Under the pieces are notes generated by a model. It saw only the letters and a program-made list of their open reading frames with translations. It was not told the origin of the DNA and did no database searches. Positions 1 through 12,178 of a stretch of DNA of 64,000 nt are shown here, piece by piece. Source of the DNA: Astropecten irregularis (lineage: Eukaryota > Echinodermata > Asteroidea > Paxillosida > Astropectinidae); assembly GCA_963971285.1 (NCBI GenBank), contig OZ020250.1, positions 20,364,783 through 20,428,782 of the forward strand, in the 5' to 3' direction. Position 1 is the first letter of the stretch. Each line of letters opens with the position of its first letter. The position numbers were made by a program, and so were the translations under genes.

Positions 1-273
1 AATTTGAACCCAATCGGACATCTGAGTCACGAGAAAATAGCGAAAACCCGACTCAATTTGATCTTATAAAACATAAATAATGGTTTTGATCTTACCCCGA
101 GATCAAACTGTTTTCGGTCTTTGTTTAACTAATTTCTGGATAAATACATCATTTCAGGCGGAAATATTTTAACAGTATGTTTCTACCAGCACCATCTTCA
201 TACCCTGTAAGTATACGTAAATCTGTGAACATTTCTGTTTTGGTCTCTTACCAAAGTGTGATACTACCTTTAA
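1..273 (-). mobile_element. M1 MITE, cut by window edge
   Basis: M1 is the ~370-bp family that fills this window: TTAA-AGGTA termini, left half with AAATGTTCACAG and GGTATGAAGATGGTG, central GATC hairpin, and a right half of type A, B or C. This copy is reversed, has a type B right half and an A-type left terminus (TTACCAAAGTGTGATACTACC). Confidence 0.85.
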
Positions 274-510
274 ATAGAATATCATTAATATAATACAATA
301 CGTCAACAGATTACTATACATCAATTATACAAACATTTCCTTTTCAAGTCTCAACAATAATTGATTTGATCGGTCCGAAGGGTTAGCCACATAGTGAACT
401 ATTTGATGCCATCTTTGGGAAAGGTTCCAGCTTATGGACATTCGAAATTATTTCATTAATCACTGTGATAGAACAGAACATTTATTGAAACAGATCATTC
501 AGACTTGTCT

Positions 511-602
511 GAAGGTCCGGTCCATATATCACCATTGCACGAAAGGTCCGGTCAATATATCACCATTGCACGAAAGGTCCGGTCAACATATCACCATTGC
601 AC
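511..602 (+). repeat. Three tandem copies of a 30-31-bp unit
   Basis: Units at 511-540, 541-571 and 572-602 read GAAGGTCCGGTCCATATATC plus ACCATTGCAC with few changes; a partial CATCACCATTGCACGATA follows. A small minisatellite. Confidence 0.85.
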
Positions 603-857
603 GATAGTGCTTTACTATCATTATGGTATGGCATCACCATTGCACGATAATGTACGTGCAATATCCCTGGGCGTGGAATCATTATTTATACAAGATGCAC
701 AACATTTATAACAAACACACGACTTTTTCTCATCAATACAATGTTTCAGATGCAAGCCTTTAATGACTTCTTGATGTCTGTTTGCCTCAAGAAGAAATAC
801 TGATTAACGCAACACAAAATGAACATCAGGGAATATAAGAATAAATCAATGACCCAC

Positions 858-939
858 CTACGCACTTGAAAATAGTTTATGGAGCGCCTAAAGGTACAAC
901 AAACGAGCAAGTCGTAAAATGTACCCAACCGTTTAAGCC
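858..939 (-). CDS. Candidate exon, gene B (9)
   Basis: Acceptor ATTGATTTCAG, donor CGTAG/GTGGGT. The frame reads LKRLGTFYDLLVCCTFRR and is part of a longer open stretch. Phase fits the exon at 2135. The chain would continue left of the window or end nearby. Confidence 0.22.
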
Positions 940-2134
940 CTGAAATCAATATCTCTTGCCCATTTCTCAAGGGTTAAGAGCAATCCTTGAGAGTTTTCCA
1001 CATAGCTACCTATCTGAGATTGAGAATACCAGTCACATTCTGGGTACCAGTTAAAAGGGTGGACCGTGGAAGGTGTTTGCTTAATATGCCTTCAATGGTA
1101 TGACGTCATAGATTTGTGGCAGATGGTATGCTGAATGACAACAAAAGACGATGACGAAAAATTGCAAAATGGGCGGAGACAGTATACATCTTGGATCATG
1201 ACAATGCATTCCTTGGTGTGAAATCTCTCCACCAATGAAATTGCAAAGTCAGGGACGTTAGGACCAATCAATGAATTGCAAAATTCACAGCTTGCATATA
1301 ACACCTAGGGACAATCATGTAACAGAAAATGTATACATTATTGACCCATCGGCATTCGACATCGATCAGAAATGACGTCATTGACACGCCTCTTTTGAAA
1401 GACTGGAGTGGGAAGCTTGAATTGGCTCGGGCAGGTGCTTACTGGCCGTTAGCCTTGGGGCACGGTGGTGGTTTCTGGCATTTTCCTGCGAGCTGAGACA
1501 GACCAGCAATGAGATGGGTTCGTGCCATAGCATTTCACGTATAATGCACCCTAAGGCTTCGAGTGGTGTATTTTCTTAACGTGTAGGAATGAAAAGACAC
1601 TATATCACTGACATAGATTGCCAATCTATCAAGTAGAAGGACGTTTTGTAGTCTCCTATACCAAACACCCGAGACAGGTATACCTAGCGAAGATTCATCA
1701 TGCAACCACCTTCATGAACCACCTAAATGAATTCCAGAAGCCAGTGTACTTTTTTTAATGGAACGTGCTTACCCACCAAATATGAAATAGATTTTAGGCA
1801 TTGAGAAATCCCACGAGAAGTTATACTGATTGTAAAAGACCAACATAGTGGACGTCACCATGGCTTCATACAGTTACAAAAGTTTTTCCTCTGGCAATTG
1901 TATCGCAGAATCTTTAAAAATAACCATTTAATTTGTCCATGTTTGTACGTGTAGGCGTTTTTTTAGCAAATGGAATAAACATAACGAAGCTTGGGGTTCT
2001 CCGAGGCTAAATATCGGACAAAACAAACCCGTAATAGCTCAAAGGAACTATAGCCATGATGAAACAGGCCCAAAGATACATCGGAATGATATAAAAACGA
2101 ATTTTTTTCTCGGTTTTTCTGTGAGTCACTTTAC
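940..2134. other. No supported feature
   Basis: Non-coding sequence with no convincing exon, RNA or repeat; would be intron if gene B is real. Confidence 0.5.
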
Positions 2135-2176
2135 CTCGGGGGATGCTGGTTAGGGTCATGGAGGCAATACTTCCAC
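2135..2176 (-). CDS. Candidate small exon, gene B (8)
   Basis: Good pyrimidine tract (CTCTCCTCTACGTTTCTAC) before TCTAAG, donor CCCGAG/GTAAAG. Reads GSIASMTLTSIPR with phase 1 in and out, compatible with both neighbours. Only 42 nt. Confidence 0.2.
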
Positions 2177-2424
2177 CTTAGAGTAGAAACGTAGAGGAGA
2201 GCAGCTAGCTCTATTTACGTTGGACTTGACCAGCTTTTATTTCCCAACCGGCACAAGTGGCTAAATCATCCGTTCGGGGTGCCACAGGGGCCACCGTGGA
2301 TAAAATGCATTGCCTCGGGTTTCTGTGCCTCGAAATTGGCGGGAAACAAATCTTCTAAAAGGTCTTTGATTTGCATTAGATTACAATAATGCAAAGCTTG
2401 TGTTATAACTTACATTCTGGTAAT

Positions 2425-2702
2425 AACCGAGGATGGGACCTTAGGGAGACTTTCCCATAGGGTCGTGCACAAACTTTACTTACCTATTTCTAAACATCCT
2501 CCAAACCAATGAACTTGAAATTGACATAATGTTCATATTGAGAGCATTCTCTGTCTTCTATTGAAATATGGAAAGAAAATATGTCTTTAAAAGGTAGCTG
2601 GTACCTTAGGGAGACATCGAAAAGTCTCCATAAGTCTTAATGTTTCCATAATGTCCAAGTTTTGATGCTAACGTGTCTCCCTAATACCCCATTTGTAATT
2701 AT
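2425..2702 (+). mobile_element. F2 repeat, copy 1
   Basis: About 278 bp from ACCGAGGATGGGACCTTAGG to CATTTGTAATTAT, with internal repeats of GTCTCC. It matches 13223-13500 almost base for base, so it is a dispersed element. No coding potential. Confidence 0.75.
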
Positions 2703-5004
2703 GAGTGAACGTTTTAGTCATCGTTATACCAAAATGAACCAAAATTGTGCCAACTATCTTGTTTAAGCACTTCTTGTGTCACAATCTTAGATATATTTTC
2801 CCTGTTTTGTACAAGGTATGACCATGAGTTTCTTAGAAGATGTATTTCAGTCATGTTTACCTGTTGTTGTTGTTGTTTACAGCAATAAATTCTATTCAAT
2901 TGCTCACAGCTGAAGTTGGTCATTCATAAGCAATGCAAACAAGTTGCACGCGTGTTTAAATTGACATGACCTATACGGTGAGTATTTAGTCTAAATGACA
3001 TCAAAGGCGATGGCCGTTTGAAACAATACGGGCCCTCTGGGTGTCAATTATGCCTTAGCTAACCTTTCAAAAAAGTTGCAGCTCATTAAAATCACTAGAA
3101 AAATCTACGACTGTTTTGGGAGTATGTATGTTACATTACTGCATGTACTTCAGCACAGTTTCTGAAAACCCAGTCAAATTGCCATTAAGCATACAGATTT
3201 CACCTGGTTTCAAATAAATCTAATTTAATGAGGGATATTTCTGACGTGCTTCTCAGTAACATCGTTTCATCTCGGATGTGAGATGAATTTGCCAGTAAAC
3301 AGCACATTGTCCATTGATTTTGCACCTAGTTCCTCATACCAGTTCTTGACTCTCAATCTTGATCCATTCTTCTCAAGCTTCCGCACTCCCAAGAAAATTT
3401 CAAAATTTGATTCTTAGTCATTGTGATAGCCACTACCTAAGTAGCCAAGCACGCAACCTCCCTGTCAATTCATGTTGAGTCTTTGGGTATATTGGCAAGC
3501 TTTGAATTCGTGTAAATAACAGAAATGGGTTTCCAGTTTTATGATGTAATTTGCAATTACGCATAGCAATTTGTGTCTGTGTATCAGAGAGTGACTATAA
3601 GGGGCTCGCAGACGACTGGCGTCAAGCATTTCTTATCTTGTGCTTGATTTCTAGTCACCAGGGCTATTTTCTTATCTCTCAGGGTTCCCGCTCAATTTTC
3701 CCGCCAAAAAATATGTCACTTTTTCCATTCGCAGTATTTGCTTCGACACGCTATCCATATATTTGAATGGATCTATATGCGTCTTGATGTCTGGATAACA
3801 TGGACTTCTAAAGAAATGAATTTGAAAGAAAACAAAATGAAAGGAGCTGGCGTTTTGGCGCCAAAGTTGAGGGACAGAAGCTTAATTAGACGGAATTGCC
3901 GTGATTGGAGGCCTTGGAAAATGGTTTACGTATATTAATCAGGCTTCTACCTTGACATTGTCGCCAACGATTTCGTATACTAATTTACTACCCCACGTTG
4001 TCGTCTTCCAGTATTACGTCTGGGTAAAATCGCTATCTAATCTCACGGAGAGTTAATATCGTGCATCGATGTATGGAGTTAATGAGTCTGTATACGATGC
4101 TGTATAGAGTCATCAGACTCTCCAGCCATGGAGCAAGATCCTCCATGCTTCGGCCAAGATGACCTCAGGGAGGGTCTTTTTGACAATTGACCGGAAGAGG
4201 AATGACCAGATTAGAAATGACAAGGACAGCGATTTTCTGAGACTGAAATAATAACAAAGACGCAGAAATGACCAAGATGAGGAATGGCCTGAATTAGATT
4301 GACCAGATCAGAAATGATTATAAGAATGAAATGGCCAAGATAGGCGAAGGGCTTAAGTGAAAGGAATCTGGACATTTATGAGCGTTTAGGAAACGGATGC
4401 TCGGGCTCCGCCTCCATTTCGTGAATATATTTCAAAATAACGGGTATCAAAATAGAGGTTGAAGGAAATTAAGAACTAATTCGTGTCCATTTCTTTTCTT
4501 TTCTGAGATATATTTGTTCTTCACTAAGATTTTAGGACAAATAGATAGGTATTATTAATAATTTTCGTGTGCCTTATCAGAAGCCTTTGTTGATAATTAA
4601 ACCCATTGATGACTATAATGAATAAATAGACAGGTCCCATTATTCACTGTATCAATCATATAATATTTCAAGTAGAGAAATAGTACTTTAGTTTTCATTC
4701 TCGAACCCTTTCAACAATTTGAGGCTTGCTGAGGAGAATTTTTTAATTTCCCGTGCTGCCATTCAGTAGCAATGTTGGGGAATCAAGTCTTAATTAAGGG
4801 CGAATACAGAATGGGACTCAATGTACGAGGCTTACTTTAGGAGGTATGGCTAACTAATTGTAGACTCGCCTAACGTCTATTCATAAGGATTCTTCGGGAC
4901 TTGTATTTTCACGACATCTGTCACTCAACGATGGACCAGTCTAGCAGTTTACCAAACCCCAACATGGACCCACGCCGGTAAAAATCGTTATACCACCCAC
5001 CAAT
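2703..5004. other. No supported gene
   Basis: Contains a GTTGTTGTTGTT run near 2863 and a purine-rich stretch (4140-4380) with loosely repeated GACCA/GATGA words. Nothing else assignable. Confidence 0.5.
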
Positions 5005-5149
5005 ATGACAGCCGATTCCGGTGACTTCTATTTTCCTCGAAGGCCGGGATTTCCTTCCGACCCTTTTTATTTTAGGAATTTTTGGTTGCCGAATATTCAG
5101 CAGCAGCAAATCGAAGCATGGTGTGCACACATAAATGCGTCACTGAGGG
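5005..5149 (+). CDS. Candidate plus-strand first exon (unrecognised)
   Basis: ATG opens MTADSGDFYFPRRPGF, continuing 48 codons to a possible donor GAGGG/GTAGGC. Aromatic- and proline-rich and unlike shadow translations, but no partner exon has a matching phase. Weak. Confidence 0.18.
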
Positions 5150-5409
5150 GTAGGCCTTATTCATGTTGCATCCATCTTGCCATTTTCCTAGTATAACACA
5201 TGGAAAAAATAACACTAATTCTAAAACAGATAACGGGTACCAGACTGTTTTGAATCCAAGCCTCAGTTTGATTGCACTGCTTCGAATGTAGGATGGATGC
5301 ACAGTGAATAGGCCCTATGCTATGTTATGCCGGTGAGTGTGGACAAACTCACATGACATGATGACTTTAATAAACATCATCAGTCAATGTTATCCGAGCA
5401 ATAATATGA

Positions 5410-5697
5410 GCTGCCGTACCGTCTTGCATCAAGGACCTAAAGAAACACGACTTGACAGCACCAATTGCCCCAAACCTGATTGATCGAGTATTGGTTATAG
5501 AGGAACCCAAACTCTGACAGTTCGTGACACAAGGCCAGCCAGAGAGAGTTCCTGACGCAACTATAGAAGCCCCAGCCTTCCTGTTTAGCATGCAGGTAGA
5601 GCTGATGGCAAGACGTGATCTGGAAGCAAACATGCTGTATCCCTTATATTCCCTCCTCCGGATGCACCCTGTCAGTTTGATGGACATGTCTTCTTAG
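5410..5697 (+). pseudogene. Protein-like frame broken by one in-frame TGA
   Basis: Frame +1 from 5410 is open for 35 codons, meets TGA at 5515-5517, then is open for 59 codons to TAG. Both halves look like one protein (KDLKKHDLTAPIAPNLIDRV before, QVELMARRDLEANMLYPLY after). The antisense frame is Ser/Cys/Arg-rich, as expected for the shadow of coding DNA. Could be a decayed gene or transposon ORF, an exon starting at ACTCTGACAG (5519), or less likely a Sec codon. Family not recognised. Confidence 0.3.
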
Positions 5698-5951
5698 CGG
5701 CGCGTCAAGCAGAGCGGAGCAAACTGATGTTGGACCTAGAAATGATGACGTGAATGAAGTGGTGCTTCTATGAAGGGTAGTGCAGCAGCATCCCTTTACA
5801 CCGAATGTATATTACCCTATACCCTCTCTACAGTGCTTTCAAAGACCCATCGGCATTACGGTTAGTAGGACAACCCTTAATTGATGGAACTTGATCAAAC
5901 CAAATCGGTTTCTGCGTTGGAGTAAACCGATTCGCTGTTACAATGTACTTT

Positions 5952-6406
5952 TTAAGGTAAAGTACAGGATTGGTAACATACCCAAACAGAAATGTTCACA
6001 GATTTATGTATAAATTTCAGGATATGAAGATGGTGTTGGTGGTTTTATCCAAACAGAAATGTTCACAGATTTACGTATAAATTTCAGGATATGAAGATGG
6101 TGTTGATGGTTTTATCATGGTGTTGGTAGAAACATACCGTTAAAATATTTCCGCCTGAAATGGTGTATTCATCCAGAAATTAGTCAAAGAAAGGCCGAAA
6201 CAGTTTTGATCTCGGGGTAAGATCAAAACCATTCTTTATGTTTAAAAGAAAAATTGAGTCGGGTTTTCGCTATTTTCTCGTGTTTCAGATATCTGATTGA
6301 GCTCAAATTTGCACAGGTTTATTATTTTATATACCGGTACATGCTGGATCAGACAAATTGTGAGTGCTGTACTGTGACCTCTACCAATCATGGATTATAC
6401 CTTTAA
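5952..6406 (+). mobile_element. M1 MITE, type B, internal tandem duplication
   Basis: Both B termini are present (GGATTGGTAAC left, CCAATCATGGATTATACC right). About 65 bp of the left half (AAACAGAAATGTTCACAG to GATGGTGTTG) is duplicated in tandem, making it longer than its sisters. Confidence 0.85.
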
Positions 6407-6865
6407 CAGTCACGATATCATGGTATAACCACGGATGAAGCAAGTTTAGGTATCGCCCAGTTCATGAAAGATGCGTGTACCAAAAGACTCGTAATCTAGG
6501 ATAAAATTGCCAAAAGTGGGATTCGAACCTCCGAGCCCTGGATCATCAAGTGATACAGACATTATAAGTATAGACGCACACGTATCTTAGAAAAGCATAT
6601 CCCAAACAAATGCTAACCCAGACCTAACATCACAGGAGCCATACAAGTCAAAATGACCTATAGTAGGACCTAAAGAAGTACTGTTTAGACAATCAAGTCT
6701 TAATACAGACCCCTTAGACCACGGAGATACAAATGACTCGTAAACGTTTCCTGTTTAGACGGACGTATTCTGAGTATAGTTGATTTACAACTCTTTGAAA
6801 CATCAAGACTTTCCCGTGATAACAGGCGCAAACTTGTGGGTATAAGACGGTATCTTCTTTTTTAC

Positions 6866-6932
6866 CAAAAGCAGCCGTAACGTCGGACAGGGTTGTGACA
6901 AACTGTTTCCTATCGTTGTTTACCATTGCAAT
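6866..6932 (-). CDS. Candidate exon, gene B (7)
   Basis: Acceptor GCGCTATATACAG, donor TTTTG/GTAAAA. Reads IAMVNNDRKQFVTTLSDVTA, phase 0 in (fits the exon at 7165) and phase 1 out. Short, so chance openness is possible. Confidence 0.28.
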
Positions 6933-7164
6933 CTGTATATAGCGCTCATCAGCATCTTAATGTGTCACCGTTACATCAACACACGCGTCCTCTATTTGCA
7001 TCAATCCATGCAATAAAACGGCACTTGTTCCATCATGTGGTTCCACTCCATGATTTAGTGCTCCCATATACAAGTTGAAGTTTCTACTTATAGCTTGATA
7101 AAAACAAAACATCAATCTTTGACTAATGCTGGACAATCTTGATATAAAAAAAACCCCAACCTAC

Positions 7165-7281
7165 CGCTAATAGCCGATCTCGCCACTTTGGTGAAAGATT
7201 TCCCAAGACTTCGTCAAATGAATAGGACGACCTTTGACCTTTCGTCATGACGTCAGCTGTATATGTTGGTGAAGTATCCTT
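7165..7281 (-). CDS. Candidate exon, gene B (6)
   Basis: Acceptor TTTCTCTCCTCCAG, donor TTAGCG/GTAGGT; 39 codons, phase 0 both sides, other frames closed. It includes SSYSFDEVLGNLSPKWRDRL, whose composition looks like real protein. No family recognised. Confidence 0.35.
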
Positions 7282-8095
7282 CTGGAGGAGAGAAACCAAC
7301 CAAAAACAAGCAAACTAGAGATTGTGGCTGTTGATAACAGAACATAAGGCTTTTTCGAACATACCAACATGTTTTGTTAGATCTGATGTGGCCAAATTAT
7401 TTTAAAGTATAAAAAGGTTGAATCCAAACAAACTAATGATGGGCAACTCAAATCATAATATTTTTATGTCACAAAGAAAGACCACCCATAACATCAACAT
7501 TTGGACTATGGAATATATCTTCAGACCAAGTCTGGTTAAGATCGGTTGTTTAAAAGTGACCAAAGTGGCCCGTAGAACAATTTGTGTGCAAATCTTATGG
7601 GATTTGTGAGGAGAAGAAAAAGAAGAAGAAAACAAAATCCGAACAAAAACAATACCTTTAAAACAATATAGCCGAAAACTTTCAGATAAAATGCTGCAAG
7701 GCGGTGAGAGAAAGTGTGTTAATTGAAACACGACAACTGTAAACCGATCAAACTTGTGAGCAGGCAGGCTGAATCAAAGCAACAATTGGTATGGTTATAC
7801 CGAAGATATACAATCTTGTTATCTGATGATGAAATGCGCTAACGGAATACGGGTCATCGTGTTTCAGGGCAGGCGGATGTTAGGGAGCTGCGGCGCGCGA
7901 GTCCCGTTCCGTGTAATCTGATCGAAGATGTCAACATTGAGATGAATATTTGATAGCATGTTATGCCACATTCTGATCGGCTACTGTATATCATTCCATC
8001 AATATATGGACTGGTATTACATAGACACATTGACTGATTCAATTTCACGTCAGTACCACATTGGTTATGCTGGTCGTGCGTTGAATCTTTAAGTA

Positions 8096-8471
8096 TTAAA
8101 GGTAGTATCATACTTTGGTAAGAAACCAAAAGAGAAATGTTCACAGATTTACGTATAACCTACAGGGTATGCAGATGGTGGTGGTAGAAACATACCGTTA
8201 AAATCTTTCCGCCTGAAGACAGTGAAGTGGTGTATTTATCCAGAAATTAGTAAAACAACGACCGAAAATCTTTTTGATCTTTTAAAAGATCAAAAATAAA
8301 AGACAAAAGACTTAGGAAATATCTGTGGCTGTTTTCCACTGTTTTCTCAAAAAGTGGGCACCGTTATGGGACTGAAATTTTCACAGATGACTGTTACTGT
8401 ATCTTCCTTGATATTTTTGCCCACGAATCTGTATTTCTTTGATAAAAACCAAAGTATGATACTACCATTAA
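8096..8471 (+). mobile_element. M1 MITE, type A
   Basis: Left GGTAGTATCATACTTTGGTA, right CCAAAGTATGATACTACC; central hairpin TTGATCTTTTAAAAGATCAA. Right half contains the type A run AAAAAGTGGGCACCG. Confidence 0.87.
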
Positions 8472-8724
8472 TGTAATGAAAACCAAGTCATAGGCCCCTA
8501 TCTAATCTTCTCATCAATGTTAGTATAATGTGATTCAAGTGTAGCACTGTCAGGACGGTACATTTTCACTTAGTCTGTATAATTATTCATTCATGAATGA
8601 ATTGAGATGTATCGCACTCAGCAATCGGGCAATAACAACTCCATTAATGTGCACAATTGGCAGTGGTTTGGGGGTATTTTGTAGAGGGGGATGTTGTGGT
8701 ATTCTACACTTTATTTCTGATAAT

Positions 8725-9080
8725 TTGAGCTCAGTCGAACCTCTGAGTCTCGAAAAAATAGCGAAAACTCGACTAAATTCTTTTTATAAAACATACAGAA
8801 AGATTTTTGTTTATCTTGCCGAGATAAAAAATGTTTTTGGTATTTGGTTTTACTCTTTCTGAATAAATACAGCATTTCAAGCGGAAAAACGATATGATTC
8901 TACCAGCACCATCTTCATACCTAGTCTGAGTATCACCCGTTCTACTCCGTGCCACACTTTACGTACGCTATTTTCTCGTGACTCAGTTGTCCGATTGAGC
9001 TCAAATTTTCACAGGTTCATTATTTCATGTACATGTTGGATCAGACAAAGTGTGATCCTGGTGCTGTTTTCCACCTTTAA
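8725..9080. mobile_element. Two M1 fragments (type B right halves) head to head
   Basis: 8725-8922 is a reversed fragment ending in TACCAGCACCATCTTCATACC. 8966-9080 is a forward right-half fragment starting CGCTATTTTCTCGTGACTC. They are separated by about 43 bp of unrelated sequence. Confidence 0.7.
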
Positions 9081-9215
9081 TAACACTGCACACGCCCTTG
9101 AAATGAAAGTTGGTTTGAACGTAATAAGCCTCATTTCAAAATTTGAAGCAATTAACACAACACGTCCACAAGATAAGCACTAATCAAATCAAGATTAGAA
9201 TGATAATATCCCAAC

Positions 9216-9271
9216 CTGGTTCCAAAGATATCCGTCTTGGTCAACATCCACAGACTTCTTTCTTTTCCCGG
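9216..9271 (-). CDS. Candidate exon, gene B (5)
   Basis: Acceptor TATTTTGACAG, donor CCAG/GTTGGG (weak). The frame that joins the next candidate reads GKRKKSVDVDQDGYLWNQ; DVDQDG resembles a calcium-loop core. A second frame is also open, so the frame is not certain. Confidence 0.25.
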
Positions 9272-9416
9272 CTGTCAAAATACAAGATAAAAGAGAGAAA
9301 GAAGAAGATGAGGCATTAAGAAAGAAAATCAATTTTAATTTGTTGGTGATGAACATTGTTATTATCTTCGCTTGATTTCATCTTCGACTTGTAATTATAG
9401 CCTAGCAGGAGTGTAC

Positions 9417-9484
9417 CTGGATAGTACGGCCAAACAGCCTGAGGTATACGCGGTTATATCGTAACATTCGTTCTTCAATTGCAA
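9417..9484 (-). other. Splice-flanked open segment, not joined to other candidates
   Basis: Acceptor GTACACACCTACAG, donor ATCCAG/GTACAC; two frames are open. Neither gives the phase needed by the candidate at 9216, so it is noted but not included in a gene. Confidence 0.15.
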
Positions 9485-9982
9485 CTGTAGGTGTGTACGG
9501 TCGATACGAACACAAGAAACATATGAGTATATACCTTAGCGTATTAAGAAGGGACTTATTGCTATCGCATGGTGAATGAAGAATAACTGTGTATAAAGGC
9601 ATGGTCAGAGAAACTACAGCTGTGTCAATGTTATGTGTCGGTTTCGTGATCAAAGGAGGAATTTTTTTTTTTTGGTCTCGAGAAGTAATAATGAATCTAA
9701 TTAATTTATGTTTCGTTTTGATGAATCTTGAGTTGATTGATTGATCTAATTATTGGACTGACAAATGATTTGGTGTTACAATTTTTTTCAGAGGGATTGC
9801 CAAAGATTAATTAAGTTCAGGTTTATGTTACACTCTGGAAGCAAAGTCCATCTTTTGGTTTAAGGAAAACAACTGCATTTTGGTAAAAAAAATTTTTTTT
9901 TAAATGCACTTCACAATTTACATTCAAAAGGGTACATAATCTTCCATTGCTAAACTGAAAAATTAGAGTCTTCTTAAAAAGC

Positions 9983-10442
9983 TTAAAGGTACAGTACAGT
10001 GCCCGATTTCACGAAACTTTACGCAGTTGCGTAAGTCCACTTACGCCATGAAATTTGTGGCGTAAGTGGACTTACGCAACTGCGTAAAGTTTCGTGAAAT
10101 CGACTGCAGGATTGGTAACAAACAAACAAAAACAGAAATGTTCACAAGTATAACTTTCAGGGTATGAAGAGCGGTGCAGGTAGAATCATACCGTTAAAAT
10201 GTTTACGCCTCAAATGGTGTATTTATCCAGAAATTTTGGAAAACAAAGACCGAAAACAGTTTTGATCTCGGGGTAATATCAAAACCATTCTTTATGTTGT
10301 TTTCGATATTTTCTCGGGAGTGATTCAGATGTCCGATTGATCTCGAAATAATTTTCACAGGCTTATTATTTCATGAACATGATGGATCAGGCAAAGTGTG
10401 AGTGCTGTTCTGTGACCTTTACCAATCATGTATTACATTTAA
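9983..10442 (+). mobile_element. M1 MITE, type B, with nested foldback insertion
   Basis: Left terminus TTAAAGGTACAGTACA is interrupted at about 10000 and resumes GGATTGGTAAC at about 10109. The right end is CCAATCATGTATTACATTTAA. The insert is described separately. Confidence 0.85.
10000..10106. mobile_element. Nested foldback element with perfect 44-bp arms
   Basis: Arms 10005-10048 and 10058-10101 are exact reverse complements around a 9-nt loop. The tips (GATTTCACGAAAC) resemble the F8 termini. The host M1 sequence duplicated at the ends is at most CAG. Confidence 0.85.
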
Positions 10443-10874
10443 AGATAACCACGTCACCGTCAACGTTACTGATTAATTATCAAATACACCTGCTCCGAAA
10501 CTCGATGGAAACAGTCGTCTGTCTTACAAGTACGATTTTTTTTTAAACCTTTGTAATGACACAATAATGCCCGTGCCAGCCGAAAATAATACGTTAAATC
10601 CTTGAGCTTTTCCACAATAAATTTTCACCGTAAATAGTTGACAGTCATCTTTATAGAACCACAAAACTACTTTTTCATTGGTGGACGTCGTTGGGCAGGA
10701 AATTGGCAGACCTCGATATAATTCAATAAAAGTAGATTTTACCAAATAATTTGGTTGGAATAAAGTCACCGATACAGGCATCACTGTATGTTTTACAAAT
10801 ATCATCTAGTGAAAGTTTCCAGGAAAGACACAAGGAAAACGAATAATTTATGAATGTTGTTGTTTTTAAACTAT

Positions 10875-11080
10875 GGGCCTTTACGAAACCAGGCTTGAGG
10901 CTAGGCTTGGGACTTATTTTGCTACCGCCATTTGAGGCCCACAAAACAAAACGAGGGGATTGGGCCACATGGTGAAGCCAAAGAAAGGCTCCAGCTTCGC
11001 CATGTATCTCAAGCCCTTCAGTTCATTTAGGACACAAAATAAACCTCAAGCCTAGCCTTAAGCCTCAATTCGTAAAGGCT
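10875..11080. mobile_element. F7 MITE, copy 1
   Basis: Inverted ends GGGCCTTTACGAAACCAGGC and AGCCTCAATTCGTAAAGGC; the interior has complementary AGGCTTGAGGCTAGGCTT and CAAGCCTAGCCTTAAGCC. Confidence 0.65.
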
Positions 11081-12178
11081 GTTAATATTGACCATAGAAC
11101 TGAGTTTGATAGCTCCATGATTTGACATACAACAACGACGGATATTAGAGCAATACATACAACCAAACATAATGAGTCATCACCCATGTCATAGAAAGCG
11201 TTGCCACAGCTTGAAAACGTTTTCAAGATTCCAAAAAAATATTGCGACCCATCACGAAATCACAACATGTTTTAAAAACGTCTGCTTTTAATACGTCTCA
11301 CACAGACTTGAAAAACAAAATTTGCAAAATGTTTGACCTTGACATTGAAAAACAAAATTCTCCAGCGGTCAGACGGGTTAGAGGTACAATACAGTCCACG
11401 AATCTTAAATCTCTTTTGACCGCGACTCTTTTCAAATTGCGCCGAGGAATATTGAAGCCCATGCAGGGCTTGCATCAAGGAACGGAAATAACCATTATAT
11501 CTTTTGAATATTGGAAACACAATCTAATAACATTCAAGGACGCGTACATTATGTTTGGTATTAGTATATAGTTACTGATGATTCGTCTGGATGTATTGTC
11601 GTGTGTTTCCCAGTACTTTAGGCCTGGACTATTCAAAAAAGTCCCTTCGGGGGTCTTACTTACACTTACTCGGCTCGGAACTCTTAGATTTTAATTTCAT
11701 TAACTGTCTGGAGGTAAAATATATCTTGCACGGGAAATGAGGTCTGAAAACCAAATATACCCCGGAGATATTTAACCCGACGTGTCTTTAAAAGCATGTG
11801 GACAATAGGCTGGACATTTATTTGCATGGGAAGGGATGTAAAAGCCTTCATTGCTCAAAGAGTTCATCGGTTTTTCTTCATGAATTAATTTCAGAATTTA
11901 CAGAAATTTGCTAAAAGGTATTGCAGACGAATTGGTTTTTATTTCACATGTACATACATGCCAGAAGTTCTCATCGACGGCAAATACAAGTCACTTTTCA
12001 ACAAACACAAGACTGTTAGCTATAATAAAACACGGCGGACCAGTAGAAACATCACAGCAAAATAGTACAACACAGTTATATTTTCAAATCTTATTTACCT
12101 TTTAGGTTCTCATTTTAATCTTTTTTTAAGGGGGCGGTTGTCGTATGAAAAACTATGCTTGTCTTATTCGGAATTACG
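11081..12178. other. No supported feature
   Basis: Open frames exist on both strands at 11242-11571 but without splice sites or recognisable motifs. Confidence 0.45.

Larger units (their letters stand above)
5698..8095. other. Outside listed items, no supported feature
   Basis: Apart from the M1 copy at 5952 and two exon candidates there is only a short AAGAAGAAAAAG purine tract near 7615 and an isolated B-box-like GGGATTCGAACC at 6519. Confidence 0.45.

Noticed and set aside
511-602. CRISPR-like array
   Set aside because: Units are directly tandem with no spacers, in a eukaryotic context.
11242-11571. Overlapping open frames on both strands
   Set aside because: No motif, splice site or start context supports either.
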